DNA of 64,000 nt from assembly GCA_049511415.1 (NCBI GenBank), contig JBEKYC010000012.1, positions 1 to 64,000 of the forward strand, written 5' to 3'. This DNA comes from Bog-159 sp049511415 (GTDB taxonomy: Bacteria; Acidobacteriota; Terriglobia; Bryobacterales; Bryobacteraceae). Shown in pieces: positions 51,570-61,547 of this stretch. The notes beneath the pieces were generated by a model. The model was not told the origin of the DNA and ran no database searches. It saw only the letters and a list, made by a program, of their open reading frames with translations. The position numbers and the translations under genes are program-made. The first letter of the stretch is position 1; each line of letters begins with the position of its first letter.

Positions 51570-52433
51570 CTACAACAGATTCAGATCCTGCAGACTATAC
51601 CCGAACGCCCGCACGCGGGCCTCGTACTTGTCGATGCACTCCTGAATCGCCGCGCTCGATTGTGGATCCTGCCCCAACTTGCGCCATTGCGCGAAGTATT
51701 TGTCGTTATGCGTGGATGTCGCCTCAAAAGTAGTGGTCGGGTGCGGCTCTAGTCCAAGGAACTTATAGATCGTGGTCAGCGTCGGCAGCGGCTGGGAAAT
51801 AAGCGTCTCGTATTTGACCGTCATCACGCGCTTCAGATGGGGACGGTCTTTTTCAAACGTCTCATGCGCCACCAGCCAATGCTCCACCAGGGAAGGAAGG
51901 CCGGTGGGACTCCATTTTTCAGTCGCCAGGCTGACAGCTACGGGATGACGCTCGATGATCACGAACCAGGAATTCGGAAAAATGCCCTGCAGGAAGCGCG
52001 TCCACAGGATATTGGGCGGCGATTTTTCGAGCAGAAACCGTTTCGAAAGATCGAAGAAGGGGAACCATTCCAGGGGTAACTGAGCCTTACTCTCTTCAGT
52101 GAGAAATTCGGATTCCTCGGTCAGGTTGGCGTCCGGCGAAAACGCAAACTTGCCGGGACCGCCCCAAAAGATGGCCGGCGGATACACACTTTGCAGATAC
52201 TGGCCTTCGTCCTCGGCGCCTAGCCATTCGTTGGCGTCCTGGTTGTTGGCGAAACCGCTGATCTCGGGGTGCTCGCGCAGCATACGGAAAAGCAAAGTGG
52301 TGCCGCTACGATGCAGGCCGCCCAAGATCGCGAACGGGTGCGTCTGGGCGATCTCGCGGGCCTCGGCGGGAGTCAGCTTGGAGGCTGGCGCTTTGATATA
52401 TGTGACAAGGTCGTCGCTGATGGACTCTGGCAT
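51570..52433 (-). CDS. PAPS-dependent sulfotransferase-family protein
   Basis: About 287 residues. The 5'-phosphosulfate loop ILGGLHRSGTTLLFRM is near residues 36-51 and the 3'-phosphate region is WFVIIERHPVAVSLATEKW. The central EFLTEESKAQLPLEWFPF and KRFLLEKSPPNILWTRFLQ are typical of bacterial members. The frame continues upstream to a TTG at 52553. ATGs at 52451 and 52433 are more likely; the latter begins MPESISDDLV. It is the third PAPS-type sulfotransferase of the window, in a separate place from the other two and next to the ASST pair. The acceptor could be a carbohydrate or small molecule. Confidence 0.85.
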   Translation of the reverse strand: MPESISDDLVTYIKAPASKLTPAEAREIAQTHPFAILGGLHRSGTTLLFRMLREHPEISGFANNQDANEWLGAEDEGQYLQSVYPPAIFWGGPGKFAFSPDANLTEESEFLTEESKAQLPLEWFPFFDLSKRFLLEKSPPNILWTRFLQGIFPNSWFVIIERHPVAVSLATEKWSPTGLPSLVEHWLVAHETFEKDRPHLKRVMTVKYETLISQPLPTLTTIYKFLGLEPHPTTTFEATSTHNDKYFAQWRKLGQDPQSSAAIQECIDKYEARVRAFGYSLQDLNLL

Positions 52434-52616
52434 TCTCCTAAGGTAGCCCATCGGTTTTGAATTTGTCCAGCTTGGCCCTCGGATGTGATTGTTAAGCAGC
52501 GATTTACGGACCTTCAGAAGTACTGGTGAATGGTACCGGAAGGCCCTCCGCAAAGGGTCCGCCGTGGTACACTGGCACGAAGGGCGCAGCCGGGTCTTAC
52601 TCAGCCGTTGCGGAAG

Positions 52617-52684
52617 TATAACTTTTCATAATCCATAGGGTGTTACAGAAAGGTGCGTTTCACGGAGCGCGCCGCGAAGGAGGA
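52617..52684 (+). promoter_or_regulatory. Leader of the TonB-receptor gene with strong ribosome-binding site
   Basis: A TATAAC hexamer at 52617-52622 could be a -10 box, without a good -35. The ribosome-binding sequence AAGGAGGA at 52677-52684, seven bases before the ATG at 52692, is the strongest in the window and predicts high expression. Confidence 0.45.
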
Positions 52685-52691
52685 ACTATAG

Positions 52692-55600
52692 ATGTACTAT
52701 CGGCTGCGACTTTCGGTATCGCTTCTGATCCTGGCGGTCGGCATGGCAATGATTGGCTGGGCCCAGGCGCCTGTCGGATCGCTCACCGGGACTGTGCATG
52801 ACTCCACGGCCGCCATCATGCCGGGCGTTAACGTAACCGTAACGAACAAAGACACCGGACTTGTGCGGCAAATGACGACATCGGCCGAGGGTATTTTCAG
52901 CGCAGCCTCTTTGCCCCCGGGCGTCTATACGGTCCAGGCGGTTGCCACCGGGTTCAAGACCCTGAGCCTGGGCGCCACCGTGCAGGCTGGCGTCGTGGCG
53001 ACGGTCGACATGGAACTGCAATTGGGCGCCGAGACCGAAGTGATCAGCGTCCAGGGCGAAACCGCCCAGCTCACTTATGACAGCCACGAAATCTCCGGCA
53101 CCATTTCGCACGACAAGATCGAGGATCTGCCGGTAAATGGCCGCAGCTTTTTGCAGTTGTCCATGCTGGAGCCGGGCGTCAGCGTTTCGCCCAATAACGT
53201 GGGGCAGTATAACAAGCAGTTCGACGTTTCCATCCTGGGCGCCAGCTCAGCGAATAATTCCGTGCGTATCACCGTGGACGGCGCCAGCGTGACGGACGCT
53301 ATCAACGGCGGCACGCAGCAGAACTTTTCGCAGGAAGTGGTGCAGGAATTCCAGCTTTCTTCGACCAACTTCGATCTCTCGACAGGCATAGGCGCCGGCG
53401 GCGCCATCAACGTCGTGACACGTTCGGGCGGCAACGATTTTCACGGCAGCGCGTTTTTCTTCTTTCGCGATCACGATCTTTCGGCGTTTCCGCTGCTGGC
53501 ACACGAACCGGGCGAACCCGATAGCCCCTACTTCGCGCGGAAACAGGAAGGCTACTGGTTCGGTGGCCCGATCAAGAAAGACAAGCTGTTCTTCTTTTCC
53601 GCCCTGGAGCATATCGACCAGACGGCTCTATATAGCGCATTCCCCAGCGACCCGCTGTTTCAGGGGCTGGGCACCAATGCCCCCAGCCCCTATCACGCCA
53701 ACGAATTGACCGAACGGCTGGACTGGCGCATCAACACCCGGAATAACGCGTTTCTGCGCTATTCGCATGATGGCAACAATTCGTTCGCACCGCCCGGTGT
53801 CGGGGATTTGCCGTCGGACTGGAACGTCAATAAGAACTGGGCGGATTCCGGAGTGTTCTCCCTGATCAGCGTCGTCACGCCGAACGTCGCCAATGAATTC
53901 CGCTATTCCTATACGTTCTGGTCAAATACCAATGCCCCGCCGACCTTTGCGGAGTGTCCACCGCCGTGCAACGGATGGGGCTATGGCACACCCGGCAGCG
54001 ACACCGCCACGACCGTGGATGGCCCCATGATTACGGTTCTGGGCGTGAACAACTTTGCCTTGGGCGAGTCCGCCACGGCCCCCCAAAGCCGCTTACTGCG
54101 CCGTCATATCTTCGCCGACAACCTGAGCATGCAGAAGGGCACGCACGCCATCAAATACGGCGGTTACTGGGAATATGAAAAAGGCACCGGCTCCTATGCC
54201 TATGCCGATCCCGCGGCCATGGAACTCTGGTCTCCGGAGCTGGTCGAAGCGTTCAATCAGAAATTGGCATCCGAAGGATACGGCGCCGATGAAATCAGGC
54301 TGCCCTCCAACTTCAACACGCTGGCCAATATTCTGAAGCTGCCGGTGTATGCATTTACCATCGGCGTCGGCAACCCCACGCAGCCGCCTCTGTACAATCG
54401 AGGCAACGCGGATCATGATAACCTGTTCCACTTTTACGGCGAGGACGCCTGGAAGATTACGCCACGTTTCACCCTGAATTACGGGTTGGCCTGGTCGTAC
54501 GAAAGTAATGCGCTGAATTACGATCTGACCATGCCTTCTTACCTGGCACCGATTTTCGGAGCGAACGGCTTGGGCCACGTCGAGCACCAGCCGCACAATT
54601 TCAGCCCTATGCTGGGCTTTGCGTGGGGAGTGGGTAAGGACAATAAAACGGTGATCCGCGGGGGGGCCGCGATTTACTACGACACCTGGGACATATATAA
54701 CCGCCTGTTGGAGCGGGTTCTGTTGGCGCCCCTGGGGATCGGCCGCGTGCCGCTGCCGGATAGCGCCTTCTTCGGGGCTCTGTCCAAGCTATTCGGTTTC
54801 GCGAATTTGCCGGCGGCAATTCAGCCCACCAGCTTTAGCAGTCAACCGACCACTTTCACGGGTCAGGGCCTGGAAAACGATTTGAACTTTCTCACAACCG
54901 AGGCCGCCGCGGAACTTCAACCAACCGCCAGCACCCCCGCTGGCACCACGAATCTCGCTTTGTTCAAGACTTCAATCGGCTTGATTCCGACCAATTTTAA
55001 GCTGCCCTATTCCGAACATGTCAGTGCCGGCATACAGCGGGAACTGCGTAGTGACATGATCGTCAGCGCCGATTTTGTTTTCCGTCAGTACATGCACCAG
55101 TTAATTGAGAACGTGGATCTGAACCACTACAACAGCGTTGAAGGTCCCATCATTCCGAAATGCGGGGCGGGACAAGCACTGTTGGTTCCCTTCGAGTGTT
55201 CTGCGGGCCCGATGGAGGCGGACATCAGCGGCGGCCGTTCGCACTACGAAGGGCTGCTGATGAAACTCACCAAACGATTCTCGCACCGCACTACCGGCAC
55301 ACTGGCCTACGCGTACGCCAACGCGGTGGGCTTCAACGGCCTGATCGACAATAGCAACTATTTTGCGAGCTGGGGTCCGCAGATGGGACACCAAACTCTC
55401 ACCGGTTCCATCGTGGTAGCCTTGCCGCTGGGCATCCAGGTATCGGGCATTACTTCGTTCCAGAGTGCCGCGCCTTTCCAGCCTTTTGTGACGGGTGTGG
55501 ATTTCAACGGCAACGGAGTTTTCGCTGCGGCGGGCGAGACCATCTATCCCGGAGCGCCTCTGCCCGGCGGCGGATTCAACGAATTCGATGTCACTAAGAG

Positions 55601-55949
55601 CAAGGCCGACCTAGTGCAACTCGTGAATCAGTATAACCAGACATATGCCGGCAAGACCGACCCGTTGGGCCACGTTTATCCGACCATCACACTGCCTGCG
55701 AACTGGGGATTTCCGCGCAGTTTCAATTCGCAGGATATACGCGTCACCAAAATTTTCCCCTTGAAGGGTGAGCGCGTAAGGCTGTCCGTGTTCGGCGAGT
55801 GTTTCAACGTATTCAACATCGCGAATTTGACTTTCTACAACGAAGTTCTGAATGCACCGAACTTCGGCGAGGCGTCGCAGCGGACATCCAACATCTTCGG
55901 AACTGGCGGCCCGCGCGCGTTCCAACTGGGCAGCCGGCTGACCTTCTAA
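52692..55949 (+). CDS. Oar-like TonB-dependent outer-membrane receptor
   Basis: A 1085-residue protein. Signal peptide (residues 1-25), carboxypeptidase-regulatory-like beta domain (about 28-110, GSLTGTVHDSTAAIMPGVNVTVTN, LPPGVYTVQAVATGFK), a plug with IEDLPVNGRSFLQLSMLEPG, then a large barrel ending in RAFQLGSRLTF with the terminal aromatic residue typical of outer-membrane proteins. Acidobacteria carry many of these; they are thought to import glycans or act in surface adhesion. An upstream leader has a very strong ribosome-binding site. It converges on the following secreted gene with 8 bp between stops. Its neighbours suggest glycan uptake, but the ligand is unknown. Confidence 0.92.
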   Translation: MYYRLRLSVSLLILAVGMAMIGWAQAPVGSLTGTVHDSTAAIMPGVNVTVTNKDTGLVRQMTTSAEGIFSAASLPPGVYTVQAVATGFKTLSLGATVQAGVVATVDMELQLGAETEVISVQGETAQLTYDSHEISGTISHDKIEDLPVNGRSFLQLSMLEPGVSVSPNNVGQYNKQFDVSILGASSANNSVRITVDGASVTDAINGGTQQNFSQEVVQEFQLSSTNFDLSTGIGAGGAINVVTRSGGNDFHGSAFFFFRDHDLSAFPLLAHEPGEPDSPYFARKQEGYWFGGPIKKDKLFFFSALEHIDQTALYSAFPSDPLFQGLGTNAPSPYHANELTERLDWRINTRNNAFLRYSHDGNNSFAPPGVGDLPSDWNVNKNWADSGVFSLISVVTPNVANEFRYSYTFWSNTNAPPTFAECPPPCNGWGYGTPGSDTATTVDGPMITVLGVNNFALGESATAPQSRLLRRHIFADNLSMQKGTHAIKYGGYWEYEKGTGSYAYADPAAMELWSPELVEAFNQKLASEGYGADEIRLPSNFNTLANILKLPVYAFTIGVGNPTQPPLYNRGNADHDNLFHFYGEDAWKITPRFTLNYGLAWSYESNALNYDLTMPSYLAPIFGANGLGHVEHQPHNFSPMLGFAWGVGKDNKTVIRGGAAIYYDTWDIYNRLLERVLLAPLGIGRVPLPDSAFFGALSKLFGFANLPAAIQPTSFSSQPTTFTGQGLENDLNFLTTEAAAELQPTASTPAGTTNLALFKTSIGLIPTNFKLPYSEHVSAGIQRELRSDMIVSADFVFRQYMHQLIENVDLNHYNSVEGPIIPKCGAGQALLVPFECSAGPMEADISGGRSHYEGLLMKLTKRFSHRTTGTLAYAYANAVGFNGLIDNSNYFASWGPQMGHQTLTGSIVVALPLGIQVSGITSFQSAAPFQPFVTGVDFNGNGVFAAAGETIYPGAPLPGGGFNEFDVTKSKADLVQLVNQYNQTYAGKTDPLGHVYPTITLPANWGFPRSFNSQDIRVTKIFPLKGERVRLSVFGECFNVFNIANLTFYNEVLNAPNFGEASQRTSNIFGTGGPRAFQLGSRLTF

Positions 55950-55957
55950 CGCGTGGA

Positions 55958-58873
55958 TCAGGGAGTGGTAACCGACACGACGGTCGACATTGGCGATACA
56001 TTGCCCTGCTGATCCGTGGCTTCGATCCCGTAATAGTAGGTCGCCCCCGCAATTACCGTTTGGTCGTTATACGAAGTGCTCGCGGGACCGACGGTCGTTA
56101 GCGGCGTCAGATTAGTGGCGGATGGCCCGCGGTAGATGCTGTAGGATTTCAACGGCAGACCGCTGGACGCGGCCGTCCATGTCAGTTTGACCTCGGTCTT
56201 TGAGACCGCTGTCGCAGCCACATTCGTGGGCGCCGATGGCAGGGCCAGAGTGGTGGCCGGCACCACCGCGGACATCGGCGATACGTCTCCGCCCGAGTCG
56301 ACCGCCGTTATGGCGTAGTAATACGTCGTCGACGGAGAAAGCGATGTATCCGTGTACGACGGATTGGCAACTTTCGCAATTTGGCTCAGGCTGGTCGACG
56401 AGTTGCCGCGAAACACCTGGTAAGACTGCACCGGCAGGCCGCCTCCGGCGACGGCATTCCACGTCAGGCCGATCTTGGATGGCGACACTGGCGTTGCCAC
56501 CAGACCCGTGGGCGCTGCCGGATCGGCCGGCGTAGTAATGGACACGACTTCCGACATGGGCGAAATGTCGTTGCCCGTATCGACGGCCTGGACCGCATAA
56601 TAATACGTCGTGGAAGCGCTGACAGACTTGTCCGTATAGGTGGTGCTCCCAGTGTTTCCGATCGCGCTCAGCTTGTCGGGCGAACTGCCCCGCAACACCT
56701 GATAATACTGAATCGGCAGGCCTGTCACCGTTTCCGACCAGGACAGGGTGACTCTGGTGGTTGAATCGGGCGTGGCTGTCAGGCCGGTGGGCGCGGCGGG
56801 AAGGGCCAGCGTGGTGGTGTCCACTACCTTAGACATCGGCGACGTATCGTTGCCTGTGTCAATCGCCTGGACTGCGTAATAGTAAGTCGTCGAAGGGTTC
56901 AACGAGTAATCCGTATATGTAGTGCCCGACGCGTTCCCGACCTGAACCAAGCCGGACCCCGAGCTGCCCCGGAAGATCTGATAGACATGAATGGGCAGGC
57001 CGCCCGAGATAGACGGCTGCCACGACAGGCTGACCTTGGAGGCGGAGATGGGCGTAGCTGTCAAATCCTTGGGAGCGGAAGGCGGCAAGGGCGTGGTAAT
57101 GGACACTACCTGGGACATGGCGGACGTGTTTCCGTCTATGTCTACTGCCTCGACACCGTAATAGTAGGTGGTTCCCTGAGTCAACGGGTAACTGATGTAT
57201 TGAAGTACCGTGCTTTGGGTTTCTCCGGTCTGGGAGAGAGCGTTAGGTGCGGGTCCCGTAAACACCAGATAATCCCTGATCGAGACCAGACCCGTGGAAG
57301 CCGTCCAGGTGACGGTCACTTTCTCGCAACTGTTGGCCGTGGCCGTGACGTTGCCGGGCGCGGTGGGTGGGGTGACGTTATCCGTGGTGACATTGATTGA
57401 CGGCGACATCGCCGACTTGTTCTGGCCCAAGTCGAATGCCTGGACGGCATAGGTGTACGGGGTCGCTTCCGTCAAGCCGGAATCCTGGTAATAATTATTG
57501 GCGCTGGTGGCCACCAGAGCACCGTCGCGATAAACGTTATAGCCCGCCACTCCGACATTGTCGGTCGAGGCATTCCAACTCAAATACGCAGTGGTGGGGT
57601 TCGCGGAGCTTCCGCTCAAGCCCGTGGGCACGGAAGGCGGCGTCGTGTCCGGCGGCGTGACCAACAGACTGTAGTAGCTGGTGGCTGTGCTGGTGTAAAC
57701 AGCCGCGTTCATATTCACCGAAGCTTGCGCGCTTTCGCTGGCCAGGATGGTACCGGGATCCATAACCTCCGTCGCAGGGTCGTACGGCAGATAAGCTGCC
57801 CAATATTGACTGCCCATCGGCGCCATGAACAACATCTGGGTGTCACTCGCCAGGGCTTGTATGGTCTGCAGAAAATAGGCGTCCAACGGCGCCCAAAAAC
57901 TGAACGGGTCCCGCGCCTGTATTTGATCGGGAGTCAGCACGTTAAGTTCGTCATCCCGGACCTTGTTCAGCCAGCACTCCGTCATGGCTACCGGCTTGCC
58001 GGCAGCGGCGGCGATGCTGGCAATCTGCAGGGCATTCGGCAGGAACGCATCGTTGATCGGATAAACATGGAAGTCAATGAAGTCCAGGGGTAGCGGCACC
58101 AGGTCCTGAATGAAAGTTTGGAACTCAGGTTGCCAGGATCCCACACCGGCGCCTACCTTCATGTTGGGGACACCGGCCGCCACCACGCTAGGCAGGATCA
58201 AGGCCACCATGGCGGCTTGTCCGGTAGGCGTATCCACCTCTGTCTGCCCGGTGTTCTCCGATTCCGTGTCGGGTTCTTCCGCCACTACCAGGTAATCCGG
58301 CCGTAGAGTCTGCGCCACGGTAGCCGCAGTCTGCGCGCGGGCCTGCTGATATTGCGTCCAATCGAGGGTCGCGTAAAAGGAAGCGACGTCCCAGCCCGCG
58401 TCGACTCCACCGCTCAGCAGCGTATCGTTTTCGATAATCAGCTTCAGTCCGGCGCCCCTTACCAGCGCGGCGACCTGCTGATAGAAGCTCACAAACTGGT
58501 TATACGAGAGGCCCTGGCTGGTCAGAAATGGCTCGTACAACATGGGGAAACCGACCTGGATCATGATCGCCTTGGCGCCCATCGCTTGCAGTTCCTGCAA
58601 CTGGAGCTGGATCCCTCCCAACGAGGAGGCGCCCAGTTGCGGCCCCGAATTAGCGTTGGCGTACGTGAGATTCAGGGCCGAGTAGCCGGTATATGGCGGC
58701 AGGGGCGAAGGCAACGATGCATTGAACGCGTTGAGGTCGGTATTCAGCGTGGTGTAGAGGTCCTGGAAGACGGGTGGCACCGGCGCCGGCGGCCCCTGCG
58801 AACGCCCCAAATTTAGTCCGGACAACGCCAGAATCAACAGGCAACGAACCGTGGACAACAAACGCATGGACAT
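55958..58873 (-). CDS. Secreted clan-A-like glycoside hydrolase domain with six FN3 modules
   Basis: A 971-residue protein from the ATG at 58873 (signal peptide MSMRLLSTVRCLLILALSGL). Residues about 30-400 form a TIM-barrel-like domain. AEEPDTE contains Glu200 before Pro, like the acid/base of the Asn-Glu-Pro motif in clan GH-A. TECWL contains Glu299, placed like the nucleophile on strand 7. GAGVGSW and DFIDFHVYPIND lie between. Six FN3 domains of about 93 residues follow (TTYYYAVQAIDTGNDTSPMS-type repeats), four of them closely alike. The frame is open upstream to 59062 but without a signal peptide. No established GH family was recognised; the fold is inferred from motif order. Confidence 0.78.
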   Translation of the reverse strand: MSMRLLSTVRCLLILALSGLNLGRSQGPPAPVPPVFQDLYTTLNTDLNAFNASLPSPLPPYTGYSALNLTYANANSGPQLGASSLGGIQLQLQELQAMGAKAIMIQVGFPMLYEPFLTSQGLSYNQFVSFYQQVAALVRGAGLKLIIENDTLLSGGVDAGWDVASFYATLDWTQYQQARAQTAATVAQTLRPDYLVVAEEPDTESENTGQTEVDTPTGQAAMVALILPSVVAAGVPNMKVGAGVGSWQPEFQTFIQDLVPLPLDFIDFHVYPINDAFLPNALQIASIAAAAGKPVAMTECWLNKVRDDELNVLTPDQIQARDPFSFWAPLDAYFLQTIQALASDTQMLFMAPMGSQYWAAYLPYDPATEVMDPGTILASESAQASVNMNAAVYTSTATSYYSLLVTPPDTTPPSVPTGLSGSSANPTTAYLSWNASTDNVGVAGYNVYRDGALVATSANNYYQDSGLTEATPYTYAVQAFDLGQNKSAMSPSINVTTDNVTPPTAPGNVTATANSCEKVTVTWTASTGLVSIRDYLVFTGPAPNALSQTGETQSTVLQYISYPLTQGTTYYYGVEAVDIDGNTSAMSQVVSITTPLPPSAPKDLTATPISASKVSLSWQPSISGGLPIHVYQIFRGSSGSGLVQVGNASGTTYTDYSLNPSTTYYYAVQAIDTGNDTSPMSKVVDTTTLALPAAPTGLTATPDSTTRVTLSWSETVTGLPIQYYQVLRGSSPDKLSAIGNTGSTTYTDKSVSASTTYYYAVQAVDTGNDISPMSEVVSITTPADPAAPTGLVATPVSPSKIGLTWNAVAGGGLPVQSYQVFRGNSSTSLSQIAKVANPSYTDTSLSPSTTYYYAITAVDSGGDVSPMSAVVPATTLALPSAPTNVAATAVSKTEVKLTWTAASSGLPLKSYSIYRGPSATNLTPLTTVGPASTSYNDQTVIAGATYYYGIEATDQQGNVSPMSTVVSVTTP

Positions 58874-59474
58874 TTGATCTCGTCCGAGCGCGCGCTCGAG
58901 AATTCCTGGATGGGCTGGCCGGCAAGCCTTCGCTAATAATGTGGCAAACACCATCCAGTTCTCTCCGGTCACTTCCGTTGGCCGAATAATCGGATATTCG
59001 CAGCCGGTAATACTCCTCATATTAGCGGCATAAACGCGGATACACTCCGTTGCCTGCCTCATGTTTCAAAAGAAATGCCGGCCAACGCAGAATTCTTATC
59101 TTCAGAACTAGGGATTGCCTATGGTATCAATTCGAACCGAGTTCCGTAACCGCTCGCGCCGTCAAACTGTTCGTACTACAAATGCACTTGTGCGTTTGCG
59201 TACGCCTTGGGCCACTCTCAACGCTGGCGCCTCTATACGCTTGAACAGAACGTTCGAGCACAGGACAGTATCCCTCGATTCGGCCATGTAAATCGGACAC
59301 ATTTTCTTAATGCTGCCTTTATTTCTTAGGCAAAAATTAATCCGAAACAATCTTTCCGGCGCGGGGTTGGATTGGTGAGATATCAGGACCAAATAAAGTG
59401 CGCGCGCTTGATGGCTTCAAAGAACTTGAACCAGGGCGCGTTTCAGGTCATTTGAATGGCACGGCAACGCAGTG
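58874..59474. other. Intergenic region upstream of the FN3 hydrolase gene
   Basis: About 600 bp without a convincing gene. It contains the 16-base repeat AATAAAGTGCGCGCGC (59392-59407) and AT-rich stretches around 59285-59345. A minus-strand frame of 76 codons at 59162-59392 has no ribosome-binding site or family look. No -35/-10 pair stood out, though the promoter of the FN3 gene must lie here. Confidence 0.5.
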
Positions 59475-61388
59475 CTATTGAAGGTTGAGTTGGACGGTGT
59501 TCGCCGATTGGCCGTCGACCGTCAAGACCAGATTCACCGTGCCGCTGTTGAACAGGCTTTGCGGAATCTGAATGTTTACCTGATCCTCTCCGGTGTAGCT
59601 GGAAGGACCGGCATACTGCACGGCCACGCTTTGTCCCGCGACCGTGGCGGTCGCGTTCGCGAGCGCGGAAACATGGCGGATGCCGGTGCCGTACAGCTCG
59701 ATGTAGAGCGCATCCGTGGATGCTAGCGTGATCGGCGCCGGCGAGCAATTGACCGCGCTGGAACAGGTGAAGGTGGCCTGTGTCGATTGCGATCCATCGG
59801 CATGCACAATGATGGCCTCGGCGGCCGCGGCTCCCTGTCCGTTCGCCGTAGCCGTATAAATACCCGGCATCACGGATGCGACCAACACCGTCCCGGAAGT
59901 CTGCGTCCCGTCGCCGCTTTTGATTGTCAGGGTAGCCGGACCCGGTTGAACAGTGGACGGCACGTAATAGTTCACCTGGGTGGGAGCCGCAAAAAACATC
60001 GGCACCGGATAACTGGTGTTCGAGCTATCCACCAGCGTGGCCGTAGTTCCGCCCAAGGTAGTGGGGAAAGTGCCGTCGAGCACGGCGGTAGTTGCCAGGT
60101 CGGCTCCGAAGGCGCTTACCAGATCGTCGGGCGCAACCACGGTTTGTGCGTCGCACGGGCTGGTCGCGGAGCCGCAATCGGGGGTAAATACGCTGCTGAT
60201 CGTGGCGTAGCTGGCGCTGGAAAGGCTGACCACCTGTTTCACCCCATAGGTCTGGTTGATCTTGGCGAATGCCTGGCCGGTGGCGGTGAGTTGTCCCATC
60301 TGTATGGCCTGCAGGGCATCGCTGATATAGGTGTCGTTGAATGGACTGTCAGCGTTCACCGATCCGAGATAAAAATAGTCCGCGGTGGTGAAAGGCGTCA
60401 CTGCTTCCATCTGATTCGAGGAAACGAACAGGGCCATGGCTTGAAGCCACGCCGCGTCCATGGTCGCGAAAGCCGCGTCGCAATCCCCTACCAGGGCATA
60501 TGCCTCGGCTCCCTCAGGGTTGGACTGCCAGCCTGGTGGCAGGGTGGCCGGCAAATCTTTCGGCGCCCACGTCTCCTCCATGTAGATACCCTTGCCGTTC
60601 AAATGGGCTAAACTCACCCAGGTTTCCAGTCCGGGGAAGGATACGTCATCGTAGACATCCATCGTCATGAAATCCAGTTGCGGGAGCGTCACATTGTATT
60701 CAAAATACGTATTCTCGGCTGAATCATAAAACCCTCCGGCGCCCAGGCGGATGTGCGGCGAAGCGGTCCGGATCAGCGGCGCCACGGCCTGAATGAAGCC
60801 GCCCCAATCCTCGGTTGTGGCTGTGACTCCCAGCCGCGCATTCTGGGTAGTCGGTTCGTGCACGATCACGAAATTATCCGGCTGCCAGCGGGCTGCCATC
60901 GCCGGGTAGGTGCTCATCGCCGTCGTCTGAAACTCGGAGAAACTGGCGCCTCCGGGGAAATCTTTCTCCGTAAGCGCCGGGTTCATCGCCAGCTGCATAC
61001 CGAGTTCGCGGATGTGCGCGACAATCGCATCGTACGCCGCCGCCGCGGTGGGGTCATTGATGGATGTTACGCCGGGGTTCAGATCCACGCGTTGCGCTCC
61101 GGCAGCCTTCAACCCTTCGACGTATTGCAGCATGACGCTGAGAGGCATGCCATCGATCAAAGCGCCCCCGGCATAAACCAGGTTGCCGCTCAAGACGATC
61201 GGCTGAGTGGCTGGTCCGAGGGAACTTTCGAAGGTATTGATTGCGGAAGTAGTCGTGCTGATGAATGTCTCGCAGGCGCTGTCACAGGTCTGGCCCGGCA
61301 GGCGAGCGGCGACCGTAAGGATTACGGCGAATCCGCATGAAACCCGCAAAAAAACACACAGCGACGGTATCCTTTTCCGTTCTTCCAT
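59475..61388 (-). CDS. Secreted hydrolase-like protein with TIGR03437 C-terminal domain
   Basis: 637 residues from the ATG at 61388, preceded by GGGGAG at seven bases. Signal peptide (about 8-32). The middle is a barrel-like domain homologous in plan to the neighbours: VIVHEPTTQ holds Glu178-Pro and IYMEETWAP holds Glu272. The last 230 residues (VVSLSSASYATISSVFTPDCG; PVPMFFAAPTQVNYYVP; PGPATLTIKSGDG; LYGTGIRHV; YTGEDQVNIQIPQSL) match the Solibacter-type TIGR03437 domain, a probable surface or secretion module. This is the best taxonomic marker in the window. It lacks FN3 repeats, unlike its two neighbours. Confidence 0.82.
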   Translation of the reverse strand: MEERKRIPSLCVFLRVSCGFAVILTVAARLPGQTCDSACETFISTTTSAINTFESSLGPATQPIVLSGNLVYAGGALIDGMPLSVMLQYVEGLKAAGAQRVDLNPGVTSINDPTAAAAYDAIVAHIRELGMQLAMNPALTEKDFPGGASFSEFQTTAMSTYPAMAARWQPDNFVIVHEPTTQNARLGVTATTEDWGGFIQAVAPLIRTASPHIRLGAGGFYDSAENTYFEYNVTLPQLDFMTMDVYDDVSFPGLETWVSLAHLNGKGIYMEETWAPKDLPATLPPGWQSNPEGAEAYALVGDCDAAFATMDAAWLQAMALFVSSNQMEAVTPFTTADYFYLGSVNADSPFNDTYISDALQAIQMGQLTATGQAFAKINQTYGVKQVVSLSSASYATISSVFTPDCGSATSPCDAQTVVAPDDLVSAFGADLATTAVLDGTFPTTLGGTTATLVDSSNTSYPVPMFFAAPTQVNYYVPSTVQPGPATLTIKSGDGTQTSGTVLVASVMPGIYTATANGQGAAAAEAIIVHADGSQSTQATFTCSSAVNCSPAPITLASTDALYIELYGTGIRHVSALANATATVAGQSVAVQYAGPSSYTGEDQVNIQIPQSLFNSGTVNLVLTVDGQSANTVQLNLQ

Positions 61389-61547
61389 GATCCGGCTCCC
61401 CACTGGATTATTGAACCCGGATTTGGACCTTTCCACTCTGCCGGTGGGCACTGCCGGTCCTATTGGCACGATTTTGTGCGCGGGGCGCACGCCTCGACCT
61501 CCTGAGAGCGCGGAACCGAGGGCAAAACCGCCAGCGGCGTTAGCGGT

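Noticed and set aside
56000..57600. Repeated segments that might be a CRISPR-like or satellite array
   Set aside because: The periodicity of about 280 bp matches in-frame FN3 domains with diverged codons; it is protein-level repetition.
59162..59392. 76-codon minus-strand frame in the intergenic region before the FN3 gene
   Set aside because: No ribosome-binding site, no recognisable family, mixed composition. A decayed gene cannot be excluded but cannot be supported.
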